64,000 nucleotides of DNA from Paenibacillus wynnii (GTDB taxonomy: Bacteria; Bacillota; Bacilli; Paenibacillales; Paenibacillaceae), in contig NZ_JQCR01000002.1 of the NCBI RefSeq assembly GCF_000757885.1, positions 124,001-188,000 of the forward strand, given 5' to 3'. The translations under genes and the position numbers were made by a program. Positions 44,394 to 53,713 of this stretch are shown here, one piece after another. The notes under the pieces are model-generated. The model worked only from the letters and a program-made list of their open reading frames with translations. It searched no databases and was not told the origin of the DNA. Position 1 is the first letter of the stretch. The number at the start of each line of letters is the position of its first letter.

Positions 44394-46841
44394 CTACTTT
44401 CTTAATTCTGCACCAAAACTTTGTTGAAGAGCGGCCAGTACCTGCTCATGAACCACTCCAACTTCCTCGTCCGTTAGCGTGTGCTCGGGATGGCGGTACG
44501 TAAGGGAGAATGCGACACTCTTTTTACCGGCTTCCATCTTTCCGCCTGTATACACATCAAATACCTGAACAGATTGAAGCAGGCTTCCTCCATGGTTACG
44601 GATCAATGCTAACAAGTCACCCGCCGGAACCGATGAATCTACAACTAAAGCAATATCACGTTCCATACCAGGGAAGCGCGGTAGCTCCCGATACTGCAAA
44701 CGACTCTGAGCGGCCTCATACAGAGGTGTAAGTAAAACCTCAGCTGCATAGGTATCCTCAAGATCCTGTTTACGCTGCAATTCTGGATGAATCTGCCCCA
44801 TCGTACCAATCTTGACGCGGCTTTCATTTCCATTCAGATATATTGAAGCCGAACGGCCTGGGTGATAACCCTCTGGGCTGTCCCCTTCATAGCTTATAGC
44901 TTCCGTTAGTCCCAGATAGGCAAATACGGTTTCCAATGCACCTTTAAGGTCGAAGAAATCAACCGGCTGCGTTGTAACATTCCACTGTTTTACTGCACGA
45001 TTGCCGCTCAGCAACAATGACAGTACCGAAAGTTCCCGCGGTTGACGGGTTAATTGCTCTTCATCGGTAAAGAAAACATTGCCAATCTCGAACAACGCCA
45101 GATCACTTTGGCGGCGGTTCGTATTATATTGGGCAATATCCAGCAGCTGCGGCAGCACACTTGTGCGCAGAATACTGCGGTCTTCGCTCATCGGCATAGC
45201 CAAGCTAACCGCACGGCCGCCTTCAGAGAGAGCAGGGAACAGCTTGCCTTGCTCAGGTTGAATAAAGGAATACCCGAGCACTTCTTGATAACCGCCATGC
45301 GATAACAGACGGCGCAGTTCACGGCGCAGTGCCTGCGGTTTAGTCAAGGCTCCCGGTGTGGTAGGACCTTCAATTGGAGTGGTTGGGATATTGTCATACC
45401 CGTACAAGCGGGCAATCTCCTCAATGAGATCCACATCGTAGCTGATGTCTCCGCGTCTTGTCGGTACTCTAACATCAATATGCCCTTGATCGCCATCTCC
45501 GCATGGGAAATGCAAACGGGCAAACAGGGTTTTCACTTCAAGCAGCGATAATTCCGTACCCAGGTAACGGTTTAACTTATCCAGTGACAAGGTCAGAACC
45601 TTCTCCTCCACTGTATCGGTTCCCGCTTGAACGATACCGGAATATACATTACCGCCAGCATACTGAGCAATAAGTGCTGCCGCACGATTCAAAGCCGGAA
45701 TGACCGAACGCGGGTCTACTTCCTTCTCAAAGCGCAGGGATGCTTCGGAACGAAGACCTAATTGACGTGAAGTTTTGCGTACGGTTCCCCCGTCAAATTT
45801 AGCTGATTCCAGAACCAGGTTAACCGTCTCGGACGTTACTTCTGAATTCAGTCCGCCCATAACGCCTGCAAGAGCAACCGGTTTAACACCATCAGCGATC
45901 ACGAGCATTTGCGGCTCAAGCTTACGCTCCTGACCGTCAAGTGTAGTGAGAACTTCATTTGGGCTCGCCAAGCGGACGGTAATGTTCCCGCCTTCTATTT
46001 TATCCGCATCAAAGGCATGCAACGGCTGTCCATACTCCAGCATCACATAATTCGTGATGTCTACGATGTTATTAATTGGGCGAACACCTGCCGCCATTAA
46101 TCGATTCTGCATCCAAAGAGGTGACACCGCTGGTTTCACACCACTTATATAACGAACCGCGTAGTGACTGCAATACGCCTCATCCTCAATCTTCACGGAG
46201 ATCGAATCTGCCGTAGACTTAGTAGCGTGCTCAACAATTTCTGCTTCAGGGTCAGGCAGACTAAGCTCACGGCCCAGAATGGCACTTACCTCATAAGCCG
46301 CACCGATCATGCTGAGACAATCCGAGCGGTTAGGCGTCAAATCAAATTCCAGGATCTCATCATTCAAACCGAGAACCTTCATAATATCCTGGCCAATCTC
46401 GGTATCCTCGGGGAGAACAAGAATTCCTTCTTGCTGATCCTTAGGCAGCAGCTTGTCATTCATGCCTAATTCCTTCGCCGAGCAAATCATCCCTTGGGAC
46501 AAAACACCCCGCAGCTTCGCTTTCTTAATATCCAGACCCGGCAGTTTTGCTCCTACAAGTGCTACCGGAATCTTTTGGCCCGCTTCAACGTTCTTAGCTC
46601 CGCACACAATCTGCAAGTCCTCATCCTGTCCGGCGTCTACTATACATACATTCAGCTTGTCTGCATCTGGATGTTTCTCCTTGGACTTTACATAGCCAAC
46701 TACTATGCCGGTAATTCCCTTATTGCGGCGCTCCACGCCATCAATTTCAATACCCGCAGCTGTAATCTTATCCGCCAGCACTTCGGCGGCAACACCTTCT
46801 AACGTTATATAATCAGCCAACCACCCGGTTGATACTTTCAT
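44394..46841 (-). CDS. pheT: Phenylalanyl-tRNA synthetase beta subunit
   Basis: Beta subunit of 815 residues of the alpha2-beta2 enzyme that charges tRNA-Phe. Domain order is N-terminal tRNA-binding B2 (about 40-150), B3/B4 editing domain (about 215-390), B5 (about 410-480), a catalytic-like core (about 490-690) and the C-terminal FDX-ACB anticodon domain (720-815). AGGGAAG precedes the ATG at 46841. Most Firmicutes have pheT directly after pheS; here 337 bases containing a structured repeat lie between. Confidence 0.96.
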   Translation of the reverse strand: MKVSTGWLADYITLEGVAAEVLADKITAAGIEIDGVERRNKGITGIVVGYVKSKEKHPDADKLNVCIVDAGQDEDLQIVCGAKNVEAGQKIPVALVGAKLPGLDIKKAKLRGVLSQGMICSAKELGMNDKLLPKDQQEGILVLPEDTEIGQDIMKVLGLNDEILEFDLTPNRSDCLSMIGAAYEVSAILGRELSLPDPEAEIVEHATKSTADSISVKIEDEAYCSHYAVRYISGVKPAVSPLWMQNRLMAAGVRPINNIVDITNYVMLEYGQPLHAFDADKIEGGNITVRLASPNEVLTTLDGQERKLEPQMLVIADGVKPVALAGVMGGLNSEVTSETVNLVLESAKFDGGTVRKTSRQLGLRSEASLRFEKEVDPRSVIPALNRAAALIAQYAGGNVYSGIVQAGTDTVEEKVLTLSLDKLNRYLGTELSLLEVKTLFARLHFPCGDGDQGHIDVRVPTRRGDISYDVDLIEEIARLYGYDNIPTTPIEGPTTPGALTKPQALRRELRRLLSHGGYQEVLGYSFIQPEQGKLFPALSEGGRAVSLAMPMSEDRSILRTSVLPQLLDIAQYNTNRRQSDLALFEIGNVFFTDEEQLTRQPRELSVLSLLLSGNRAVKQWNVTTQPVDFFDLKGALETVFAYLGLTEAISYEGDSPEGYHPGRSASIYLNGNESRVKIGTMGQIHPELQRKQDLEDTYAAEVLLTPLYEAAQSRLQYRELPRFPGMERDIALVVDSSVPAGDLLALIRNHGGSLLQSVQVFDVYTGGKMEAGKKSVAFSLTYRHPEHTLTDEEVGVVHEQVLAALQQSFGAELRK

Positions 46842-46978
46842 GTCCGCTCACTTCCCTTTTGTTTCAGATGTATTTATCTACTTGCCGGTCTTTCATTGCC
46901 GGGATAGAGAAGAAAAGATTAAATGGATTCCTATTTAGAAATATATATTAAGTGCAGGCACTACGATAAATATTTGGA

Positions 46979-47095
46979 CCTCCGATCGCTGTTATCCTCA
47001 GATTTCCTGATTGAACCGCTTTTCGCGGTAGAAATCCGAGGATAAAGGCGAACGCTAACGCTTCTCCAGTTCCAAAATTTCTCTTCGTTCCTACT
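46979..47095 (-). repeat. Structured intergenic repeat, copy B, between pheS and pheT
   Basis: Second copy of the element at 16879-16990: the same start CCTCCGATCGCTG, the same hairpin architecture (TTATCCTC-x-GATTTC outer stem, ACCGC/GCGGT inner stem), and the same downstream AAAGGCGA and CTTCTCCAG. The remaining intergenic bases (46842-46978, 47096-47178) are AT-rich and hold no gene. Confidence 0.85.
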
Positions 47096-47178
47096 TTAAT
47101 ATTCTTCAATTATTTAGAACCCAAACCAGAATCAATTCTGTTCCTATACCTTATCAACTTAATCCACCCACCAAAAAT

Positions 47179-48213
47179 CTAAACGCCCTTGAACTGCTTC
47201 ACAAAACTCATATCGTTATTGTAGAAATTACGGATATCGTCGATTCCGTATTTCAACATAGCTATCCGTTCCACGCCCATACCGAAGGCGAAACCGCTGA
47301 ATTCGGCAGGATCGTATCCACCCATCTCCAACACCTTGGGATGAACCATGCCTGCGCCAAGAATTTCCAACCAGCCTGTTTGCTTACACAGTCTACAGCC
47401 ATCACCACCACACTTGAAGCAGCTTACGTCAACTTCTACGCTTGGCTCAGTGAAAGGAAAGAAACTTGGGCGAAGACGGATTCCTGTATGGGGACCGAAC
47501 ATTTCCTGTACAAACTGCTGCAGGGTGCCTTTAAGATCGCTCATCCGAATGTTGCGTCCAATAACTAACCCTTCGACTTGATGGAACTGGAAGGAATGCG
47601 TTGCATCATCATCATCACGGCGGAACACCTTGCCGGGGCAGATGATTTTAACAGGAGCTTCGCCCTTCATACCCTGCATGGTTCGAATTTGTACAGGGGA
47701 GGTTTGGGTGCGCATGAGCAAATCATCCGTTAAGTAGAAGGAATCCTGCATATCACGGGCCGGGTGGTTTTTAGGCAGGTTAAGTGCCTCGAAGTTGTAG
47801 TAATCGGTTTCCACTTCTGGACCTTCGGCTACACGATAACCCATACCAATGAAGATATCCTCGATTTCTTGAACCACTCGTGTAAGAGGATGAATACCTC
47901 CCTGAGCCATACTGCGACCCGGTAATGTCACATCTACTTTTTCCGCCTGCAGGCGGTTTTGGGTCTCCTGCTGCTGAAATGCTTCCTGTTTAGCTGTGAT
48001 AATCTCTTCAATCGCACCGCGCACATCATTTACAACCTGCCCGATAACCGGACGTTCTTCCGCAGAAAGACCTCCCATACCGCGCAGCACCTCTGTAAGT
48101 TCACCCTTTTTACCTAGGTATTTCACACGTAGATCATTCAAAGCCTGCGGATCTGCAACCTCCTGCAGCTTAGCTAACGCCTCAATTTTTAGTGCTTCCA
48201 ATTTTTGTTTCAT
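47179..48213 (-). CDS. pheS: Phenylalanyl-tRNA synthetase alpha subunit
   Basis: Alpha subunit of 344 residues. An N-terminal coiled coil (1-85) is followed by the class II core: motif 2 ([25 protein letters not shown]) and motif 3 ([21 protein letters not shown]), and a Cys4 cluster typical of Firmicutes ([12 protein letters not shown]). AAGGGGG lies about ten bases before the ATG at 48213. It follows a T-box leader and promoter, so Phe starvation should raise pheS and pheT. Confidence 0.97.
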   Translation of the reverse strand: MKQKLEALKIEALAKLQEVADPQALNDLRVKYLGKKGELTEVLRGMGGLSAEERPVIGQVVNDVRGAIEEIITAKQEAFQQQETQNRLQAEKVDVTLPGRSMAQGGIHPLTRVVQEIEDIFIGMGYRVAEGPEVETDYYNFEALNLPKNHPARDMQDSFYLTDDLLMRTQTSPVQIRTMQGMKGEAPVKIICPGKVFRRDDDDATHSFQFHQVEGLVIGRNIRMSDLKGTLQQFVQEMFGPHTGIRLRPSFFPFTEPSVEVDVSCFKCGGDGCRLCKQTGWLEILGAGMVHPKVLEMGGYDPAEFSGFAFGMGVERIAMLKYGIDDIRNFYNNDMSFVKQFKGV

Positions 48214-48315
48214 GGCCGTGTAGAGCCCCCTTCAAATCATTGTTAGATCAACATTTCAACCCCGCAAATTGGAGCTTACGCTCCTTGCTTATTTCAGTTC
48301 TAAGCTGGGGTTCAA

Positions 48316-48640
48316 AACAAAAAAAGGCCTTTCCTCCCGGTAAAGGGACGAAAAGACCGTGGTACCACCCTTGTTAGACAGCCTATCCTGATCCTGCTTC
48401 AGAGATTGTAATCTCTGCGGCACGACAAAATGATCCGTCTCACTCTACACAGATATAACGGTCTGCAGCCGGTGAACCCCTACTGTACATACTCAAGTGT
48501 TCTTGAGTGAGATTTCAGGGAACTGCTCCGGAGTGAACTTGGGCAGCTCTGTTTCGTAGAAACGCTCTCAATCACTGGCGTCTCCTCCCTGTAAGTCAGG
48601 CGCTGCTTACTCTTCTCCATCATTGCATTTACAATAATTT
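48316..48640 (-). promoter_or_regulatory. T-box leader of pheS (specifier TTC, Phe)
   Basis: Minus-strand leader. T-box core GGGTGGTACCACGG at 48357-48370; terminator from 48319 with seven T. The candidate specifier TTC (48520-48522) is followed by CCCTGAA, the same context as the ACC specifier in the thrS leader (T-T-ACC-CC against A-G-TTC-CC), and a basal helix AGTGA/TCACT closes stem I. Regulates by sensing uncharged tRNA-Phe. Confidence 0.92.
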
Positions 48641-48682
48641 CAAATCAATTACCTTCTTAAATAAAAGAAGATATGTTCATTT

Positions 48683-48711
48683 ATTATATGCAAAATAAGT
48701 TGCTTTGGCAA
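48683..48711 (-). promoter_or_regulatory. pheS promoter (sigma-A type)
   Basis: Minus strand: TTGCCA (48706-48711), 17-base spacer, TATAAT (48683-48688), upstream of the T-box leader. Confidence 0.85.
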
Positions 48712-49211
48712 GCTGGGCCAAAAGTTGGATACGCCATGGGAATTAATTCCTAACTTTACACAAATTATTGATATGTGGTACATGCCTCATGAAAAAAGGA
48801 AAGTTTATATCTTATAATTCATATTTTAGAACAAAAGACTGTATCGTTTGTTACAAAGGTGGGTAATAGGTTGCAAGGGTTCGAAATAGAATGAAGAGTG
48901 AAGAAAGAAGACTATACATAATCTTATAAATGTTATTGTTCTACTGGTGAAATTTTATCTCCTCTTCGGGTTGCGGGTTGAAAGGCCTACAGGACCGATA
49001 AATTGGGGCCTATTCTACTTGGAGAGCGAGAAGAGTTTCCTACTATTGGTAGTAATATTTATCAGGCGAGCAATTGCCCTCTATGTAGAACGTCCTATAT
49101 ACTGAAAGGATATTCGATATACCGGGAGGCTCACTCTCCTGCTTCGCATCTTCTCCAACGTTTTATCAACTGTGTACTGCGGTTTTCCTAATATGTTTAT
49201 CCGGGGAGAGG
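48712..49211. other. 500-bp gap without a supported gene
   Basis: AT-rich. Short frames exist (for example on the plus strand near 49003-49191), but none has a convincing ribosome site and codon pattern. I looked for a c-di-GMP riboswitch before the GGDEF gene and found no matching GEMM motifs. Presumably holds the promoter of that gene. Confidence 0.5.
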
Positions 49212-50831
49212 ATGACAGTGGCTGGTTTTTCCGAAGTCAAAGTAACTCGTAGATTGATCCTTTTATTCGCTGCTATATCCATTCTTCTGGTTGCTATAAG
49301 CATCGCCTCTTTATTATATTTGAACCATACTATTAATAAGCTCTCCAGTTCTTTATACGAAGATGTGTATCAGAATTCAGAACTCATCTTAAACGCAGAT
49401 CGAGATCTTCATCAGTCCTCCTTGGCACTTCATTCCGTATTGGGTCAAGTAACAACCGAGGAAGAACGAGATCAATACGCTCAGGTATTTGAAGAGAATA
49501 TTATGCAGGCAAAAGAGCGAATCGATACCGTAGCTAAGAATATCTCCTCAGTTAAGGGACTCAATACCAAGTTTCCGGGTGAAGATTTACTACTGGCTGA
49601 ACTTAAAACGGAGCTGTCGTCCTTCGATACCTCCTTCGCCGAATGGATGTCCGTTGGTCGAAGTATGATATCTGACCGTTTAAAGAGTAATATTAGCCCG
49701 GAGTCATTCTCCAGTATTGCAGTAAATCTGCAGATGAATGAAACCCGGGCCAGTCTCGATAAATCCGAGAATCTTGTAGATAGCTATGCTCAGCAGGTAA
49801 CCAGTCATTTTAAAAACCAGAAGAGTGCCTTGTTCGCCCTGTATTCCCTTCTGTTGTTTCTTCTAATCCTGGTTATTATCTACTTAGGCCGAAAAATTAT
49901 CGTGCTGCAAAATGAAATGTTAGAGGAACAGTCTTTGTATCAGCTTATTGGTGAAACCATGTCCGACTTTATTGTACTGACCGACCCCAACGGTTTAATT
50001 CTGTATGCATCGCCATCACATTCTGTGGCACTCGGGCATATTCCTAAAAAAGGGGAACCGCTTTCTAATTATATTCGTGAACCGGAAATTGCTTGGGCCA
50101 AGCTAAAAAGTGTTGTTCAAGGAACGCCTCGAATGTCTGAACTGCGGATGAGGGGAGCGGATGGGCAATGGGTCTGGTTGGAGACAAAAGTCTCCCCGAT
50201 CAAAGGAAGTCGTTCCTTCCCTGCTCAGTTCATGCTCGTATCCCGTGAAATTACGCAACGCAAACAATACGAAGAGCGACTTCACAAATTAGCCTTCTAT
50301 GATCATCTAACGGCTATACCTAACAGGGCGCATTTCAAAATGTACATGGAGAACCTGATCACCCAGCCGGAAGAACGGCGTCAGAAAATAGCCCTTGCCT
50401 TACTGGACTGTGACAGGTTCAAACAGCTAAACGATACACTCGGCCATTTAGCCGGTGATGAATTTCTCCAGATGCTCTCTCGGGAGCTTCAGCAAACTGT
50501 AAAAGGGGCCGGACAGGCATTTCGCATCGGAGGCGACGAATTTGCGGTCGTTCTTCATCGCTTCTCATCTTCAGAAATGTTGGACGAAATGCTAGCCCGT
50601 CTGCTCGAGCTCTTCAATAAATCATGGTCGGTTAACAAAGGCTCAAGCTTTCACACCTCTGCAAGCATAGGGGTAGCCCTGTATCCGCTGCACGGTCAAA
50701 GCATCAACGATCTCCTGCGCGCTGCCGACCTGGCCATGTACCGTTCCAAAAGTCATGGGGGCAACGAAGCTAATCTGTACAATAAGGCCATTGATGAAGG
50801 GTTTCCGAATCAAAAGAATGGACGTACTTAA
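49212..50831 (+). CDS. Membrane sensor with PAS and GGDEF domains
   Basis: Protein of 539 residues. Helix 1 (about 13-35), a periplasmic-side helical bundle of about 165 residues, helix 2 (about 204-224), PAS (about 240-350; LIGETMSDFIVLTDPNGLILYAS) and GGDEF (about 365-525) with an intact GGDEF motif (FRIGGDEFAVVLHRF). It should synthesise cyclic di-GMP on an external signal. The usual RxxD inhibition site is not visible upstream of the motif. The ATG at 49212 has GGAGAGG very close to it; a GTG two codons later has better spacing. Confidence 0.88.
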   Translation: MTVAGFSEVKVTRRLILLFAAISILLVAISIASLLYLNHTINKLSSSLYEDVYQNSELILNADRDLHQSSLALHSVLGQVTTEEERDQYAQVFEENIMQAKERIDTVAKNISSVKGLNTKFPGEDLLLAELKTELSSFDTSFAEWMSVGRSMISDRLKSNISPESFSSIAVNLQMNETRASLDKSENLVDSYAQQVTSHFKNQKSALFALYSLLLFLLILVIIYLGRKIIVLQNEMLEEQSLYQLIGETMSDFIVLTDPNGLILYASPSHSVALGHIPKKGEPLSNYIREPEIAWAKLKSVVQGTPRMSELRMRGADGQWVWLETKVSPIKGSRSFPAQFMLVSREITQRKQYEERLHKLAFYDHLTAIPNRAHFKMYMENLITQPEERRQKIALALLDCDRFKQLNDTLGHLAGDEFLQMLSRELQQTVKGAGQAFRIGGDEFAVVLHRFSSSEMLDEMLARLLELFNKSWSVNKGSSFHTSASIGVALYPLHGQSINDLLRAADLAMYRSKSHGGNEANLYNKAIDEGFPNQKNGRT

Positions 50832-50845
50832 TTTTCCCGGAATGT

Positions 50846-50896
50846 AAAAGGCTGTTCCATAGTCATCGTAGAGATGATCAGGAACAGCCTTTTTTC
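50846..50896 (+). terminator. Terminator between the GGDEF gene and the convergent pullulanase
   Basis: AAAAGGCTGTTCC pairs with GGAACAGCCTTTT, followed by further T on the plus strand. A loop hairpin (TCATCGTAGAGATGA) lies inside. The A run also suits the minus-strand gene. Confidence 0.85.
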
Positions 50897-50899
50897 GAT

Positions 50900-53302
50900 T
50901 TAACTTGTCAATTGCAGATGATCTTCTGCTGTTTCTCCACCGTCATTTTCGCGATCATGAATCACTACCTTTATCAACTTTTCTCCGGGAGGACAGTCAA
51001 TAAATCGATCTCCGCCGCCGTCCTTTTCCTCCCAATCATTAACCCTTAGGATATACCCAATCGTTTCCGTCTCCGGCAACGCTTCAATAATAGCTACTGC
51101 TCTTCCATTTTCCATAAAACTAAAATCACATTGTCCATCCTGTATTCCCGTTCCCCATACCCACAGATTCCAACCGCGATAATCACCATCGGGGCGATCG
51201 TAGTGAACCTGAATAATTTTGCTGCGCGGGCCTGGTTGAATGCATTCGTCGTATAGAACCATCATTGACAGTCCTTCAACCTGCACTTCTCTGCCCTCTA
51301 CGGTACGGAAGGCCTCCTTACCCGCGCGGGTATGATCCACCACTATATTCCAATGGTTAGATTGGTCAGGCATATCTATTGAAATCGGCCATGAATTGGC
51401 GTTGAAGATCACAACAATATTATTCCAGCTGTCACTGCCGGCGTTGTTCTTCAGTACATAAGCTACTACCCCGTTATCACAGCGGATGAAATCTAGAGAG
51501 CGTTCAATTTCCTGCCGACCATGCAAGCGGAATGCCGGATGGCTGCGACGTAGATCCAGTAAGCCTTGATAATATTTGAATACAGGCATAAATTCCTTCT
51601 TGTTGTTCCATCTCAGGGCATTGATAGCATCACTGCTCCGGTAACTGTTGTGGTCACCATACTTGCTGCGAAGCCATTCATCTCCAGCATGTAAGAAAGG
51701 TATCCCCTGCGAGGTCAACACTATCCCATTCGCGAGGAGGGAACGGCGAACCGTTTCACTATCCAGAACATTCTCTTCATTTACTGTTACGTAAGGGTTT
51801 GAAAGAGCTACAGCTTCCTCGACACTGCCGCCATCCTTCAACTGACCGTTCTCAATATCTGGAAACCCTGCTTCTTGACGTTTCCCCTGCACAGCTAGAA
51901 TTTTATCCCACAGGTTCAAATTATCGTGAGCCGTAACATAATTAACGGATTCTATAGGGGAATCGGCAAAATCATGAATAGCCCCTTTAATACCTTCGGC
52001 AATCGCACTTTCCTTACCGTACTCACCCGTTACGAAGCCTCTTCCCCATCCATCGCTGTCACCTTTAATCGCAGAACGGAAGTTATCGTTAAATACAGCA
52101 TACCCTTTCCCCCGTTGTATACCCTTCAAGGTTTTGGTGTTCAGCGGAGAATCTCCCCCTGTCCAAGGCTCACCATATATAAGAAAATTAGGATTAACCT
52201 CCAAGCGAAGCTCTTCCGTAATTTCACGCATGGTCACCTTGTCAATCAAGCCCATAAGATCGAAGCGGAATCCGTCAATGTGGTACTCTTTAGCCCAGTA
52301 GTATAACGAATCCTTTATATATTTGCGTACCATTGGCCGCTCTGTGGCAAGTTCATTCCCAACACCCGACCCGTTCGAGAGTCGGCCGGTAAAGTCATGG
52401 CGGTAAAAATAACCCGGCACCAGCCGATCGAAGGGACCGTTCTCCACGGAATAGGTATGATTATATACGACATCCATAATGACTGAGATTCCATGACGAT
52501 GCAGACTTTGAATCATTTCCTTGAATTCAGTGATACGGGTCACAGGGTTGGCTGGATTCGTGCTGTAGGAGCCTTCCGGCACATTATAATGCTGCGGGTC
52601 ATAACCCCAGTTATAGTCTGTGAAATGAGGCATTCTGGTACTTGCATCACCTTCAGACTTCAATTCATCAATGGTCTGAAAATCGAAAACAGGCATTAAA
52701 TGCACATGAGTGATGCCCAGTTCAACTAAATGGTCGATACCCAGTGCATTCCCTGCATCATCCTTGAGCCCCGTCTCGGTAAACGCTTTATATTTCCCCT
52801 TGTGTTCCATTCCCGAGCTGTCATGAATTGAAAAATCACGGACATGAAGTTCATAAAGAACGGCATCAGTCGGGTGTAATAAAGGTGGAGCTATATCCTC
52901 TGTCCAACCTTCCGGATCAGTACTCTTTAAATCCACAATAGCCGTTCTTACGCCGTTGGCAGATACCGCAGTCGCATAAGGATCCGCAACCTCCTGAACG
53001 GTGCCTTCTTCAAAGGTTACGCGGAACATATAATATTTCCCAATCAAATCTTCGCTTACCTTAACCTGCCAAAGTCCATCCACCCAAGGCTGCATTTGAA
53101 TGAGTTGTCCTTTGTCCCCGATATCGGAAACAGAACTCAGGTTATCTTCATTTCCACCTGTAGCATACAGGACCAGCGACACAGATTTAGCTGTGGGTGC
53201 CCATACCTTAAAGACACTGCTTACCGGAGTATACGTTAAACCAAGGTCCTTACCTTCATAACGATCCATTGCGGATTCTGAATTTATATAATTGCTTTTC
53301 AT
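50900..53302 (-). CDS. Type I pullulanase with C-terminal CBM41-like domain
   Basis: Debranching enzyme of 800 residues that cleaves alpha-1,6 bonds in pullulan and limit dextrins. No signal peptide, so intracellular. The N-terminal region carries a CBM48-like domain (KVWAPTAKSVSLVLY), then the GH13 barrel with the type I signature YNWGYDP, nucleophile Asp in DGFRFDLMGL, acid Glu in GEPWTGGD and YVTAHDN. The final 110 residues (RSKIIQVHYDRPDGDYRGWNLWVWG) match a CBM41/PUD domain, normally found at the N-terminus. The Bacillus AmyX lacks it and has about 718 residues. The start at 53302 is preferred over one at 53320. Confidence 0.9.
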   Translation of the reverse strand: MKSNYINSESAMDRYEGKDLGLTYTPVSSVFKVWAPTAKSVSLVLYATGGNEDNLSSVSDIGDKGQLIQMQPWVDGLWQVKVSEDLIGKYYMFRVTFEEGTVQEVADPYATAVSANGVRTAIVDLKSTDPEGWTEDIAPPLLHPTDAVLYELHVRDFSIHDSSGMEHKGKYKAFTETGLKDDAGNALGIDHLVELGITHVHLMPVFDFQTIDELKSEGDASTRMPHFTDYNWGYDPQHYNVPEGSYSTNPANPVTRITEFKEMIQSLHRHGISVIMDVVYNHTYSVENGPFDRLVPGYFYRHDFTGRLSNGSGVGNELATERPMVRKYIKDSLYYWAKEYHIDGFRFDLMGLIDKVTMREITEELRLEVNPNFLIYGEPWTGGDSPLNTKTLKGIQRGKGYAVFNDNFRSAIKGDSDGWGRGFVTGEYGKESAIAEGIKGAIHDFADSPIESVNYVTAHDNLNLWDKILAVQGKRQEAGFPDIENGQLKDGGSVEEAVALSNPYVTVNEENVLDSETVRRSLLANGIVLTSQGIPFLHAGDEWLRSKYGDHNSYRSSDAINALRWNNKKEFMPVFKYYQGLLDLRRSHPAFRLHGRQEIERSLDFIRCDNGVVAYVLKNNAGSDSWNNIVVIFNANSWPISIDMPDQSNHWNIVVDHTRAGKEAFRTVEGREVQVEGLSMMVLYDECIQPGPRSKIIQVHYDRPDGDYRGWNLWVWGTGIQDGQCDFSFMENGRAVAIIEALPETETIGYILRVNDWEEKDGGGDRFIDCPPGEKLIKVVIHDRENDGGETAEDHLQLTS

Positions 53303-53622
53303 TAATATCACCCATCCCATCGCTTCCGGCTTTTAGCCAACAAGCTAATAGATCCATATATTTCCAATATATATCAAATTCATACTTGCACTGCTCTGCA
53401 AGCAAGACTAACATAAAAACAACTTGCTCAGGATTCACTACTATAATATGTAACAATATGTTCACAGGTTTGGGTTCCTACAGAAAGGAATTTGTCCCCT
53501 GTTATTAATATCGGTAAGTGATCATGAGCATTAAAGACTTTTTATCATAAAATATCTAATTTAAATAAAGTATATATCAAAACTCATCCTTACAAAACAC
53601 CCCACTTTGTGGAGCCAGATAC
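53303..53622. other. 320-bp gap before ptsI terminator
   Basis: AT-rich sequence holding the pullulanase promoter region. No gene or clear site can be supported. Confidence 0.5.
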
Positions 53623-53653
53623 AAAAAAAACCGACTCCCCAAAGGGAGCCGGT
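53623..53653 (-). terminator. Terminator of the pts operon
   Basis: ACCGACTCCCC pairs with GGGAGCCGGT, followed on the minus strand by eight T. Confidence 0.88.
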
Positions 53654-53713
53654 AATAAGTAGTTGGAAAAGTGTAATGCCCTAAAACGGATTGAAGATTT
53701 TACTAATTTACTG

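Noticed and set aside
49003..49191. 62-residue plus-strand frame before the GGDEF gene
   Set aside because: No convincing ribosome site or domain; most likely leader or intergenic sequence.
48712..49211. Possible c-di-GMP riboswitch before the second diguanylate cyclase
   Set aside because: No GEMM-I or GEMM-II core motifs were recognised.
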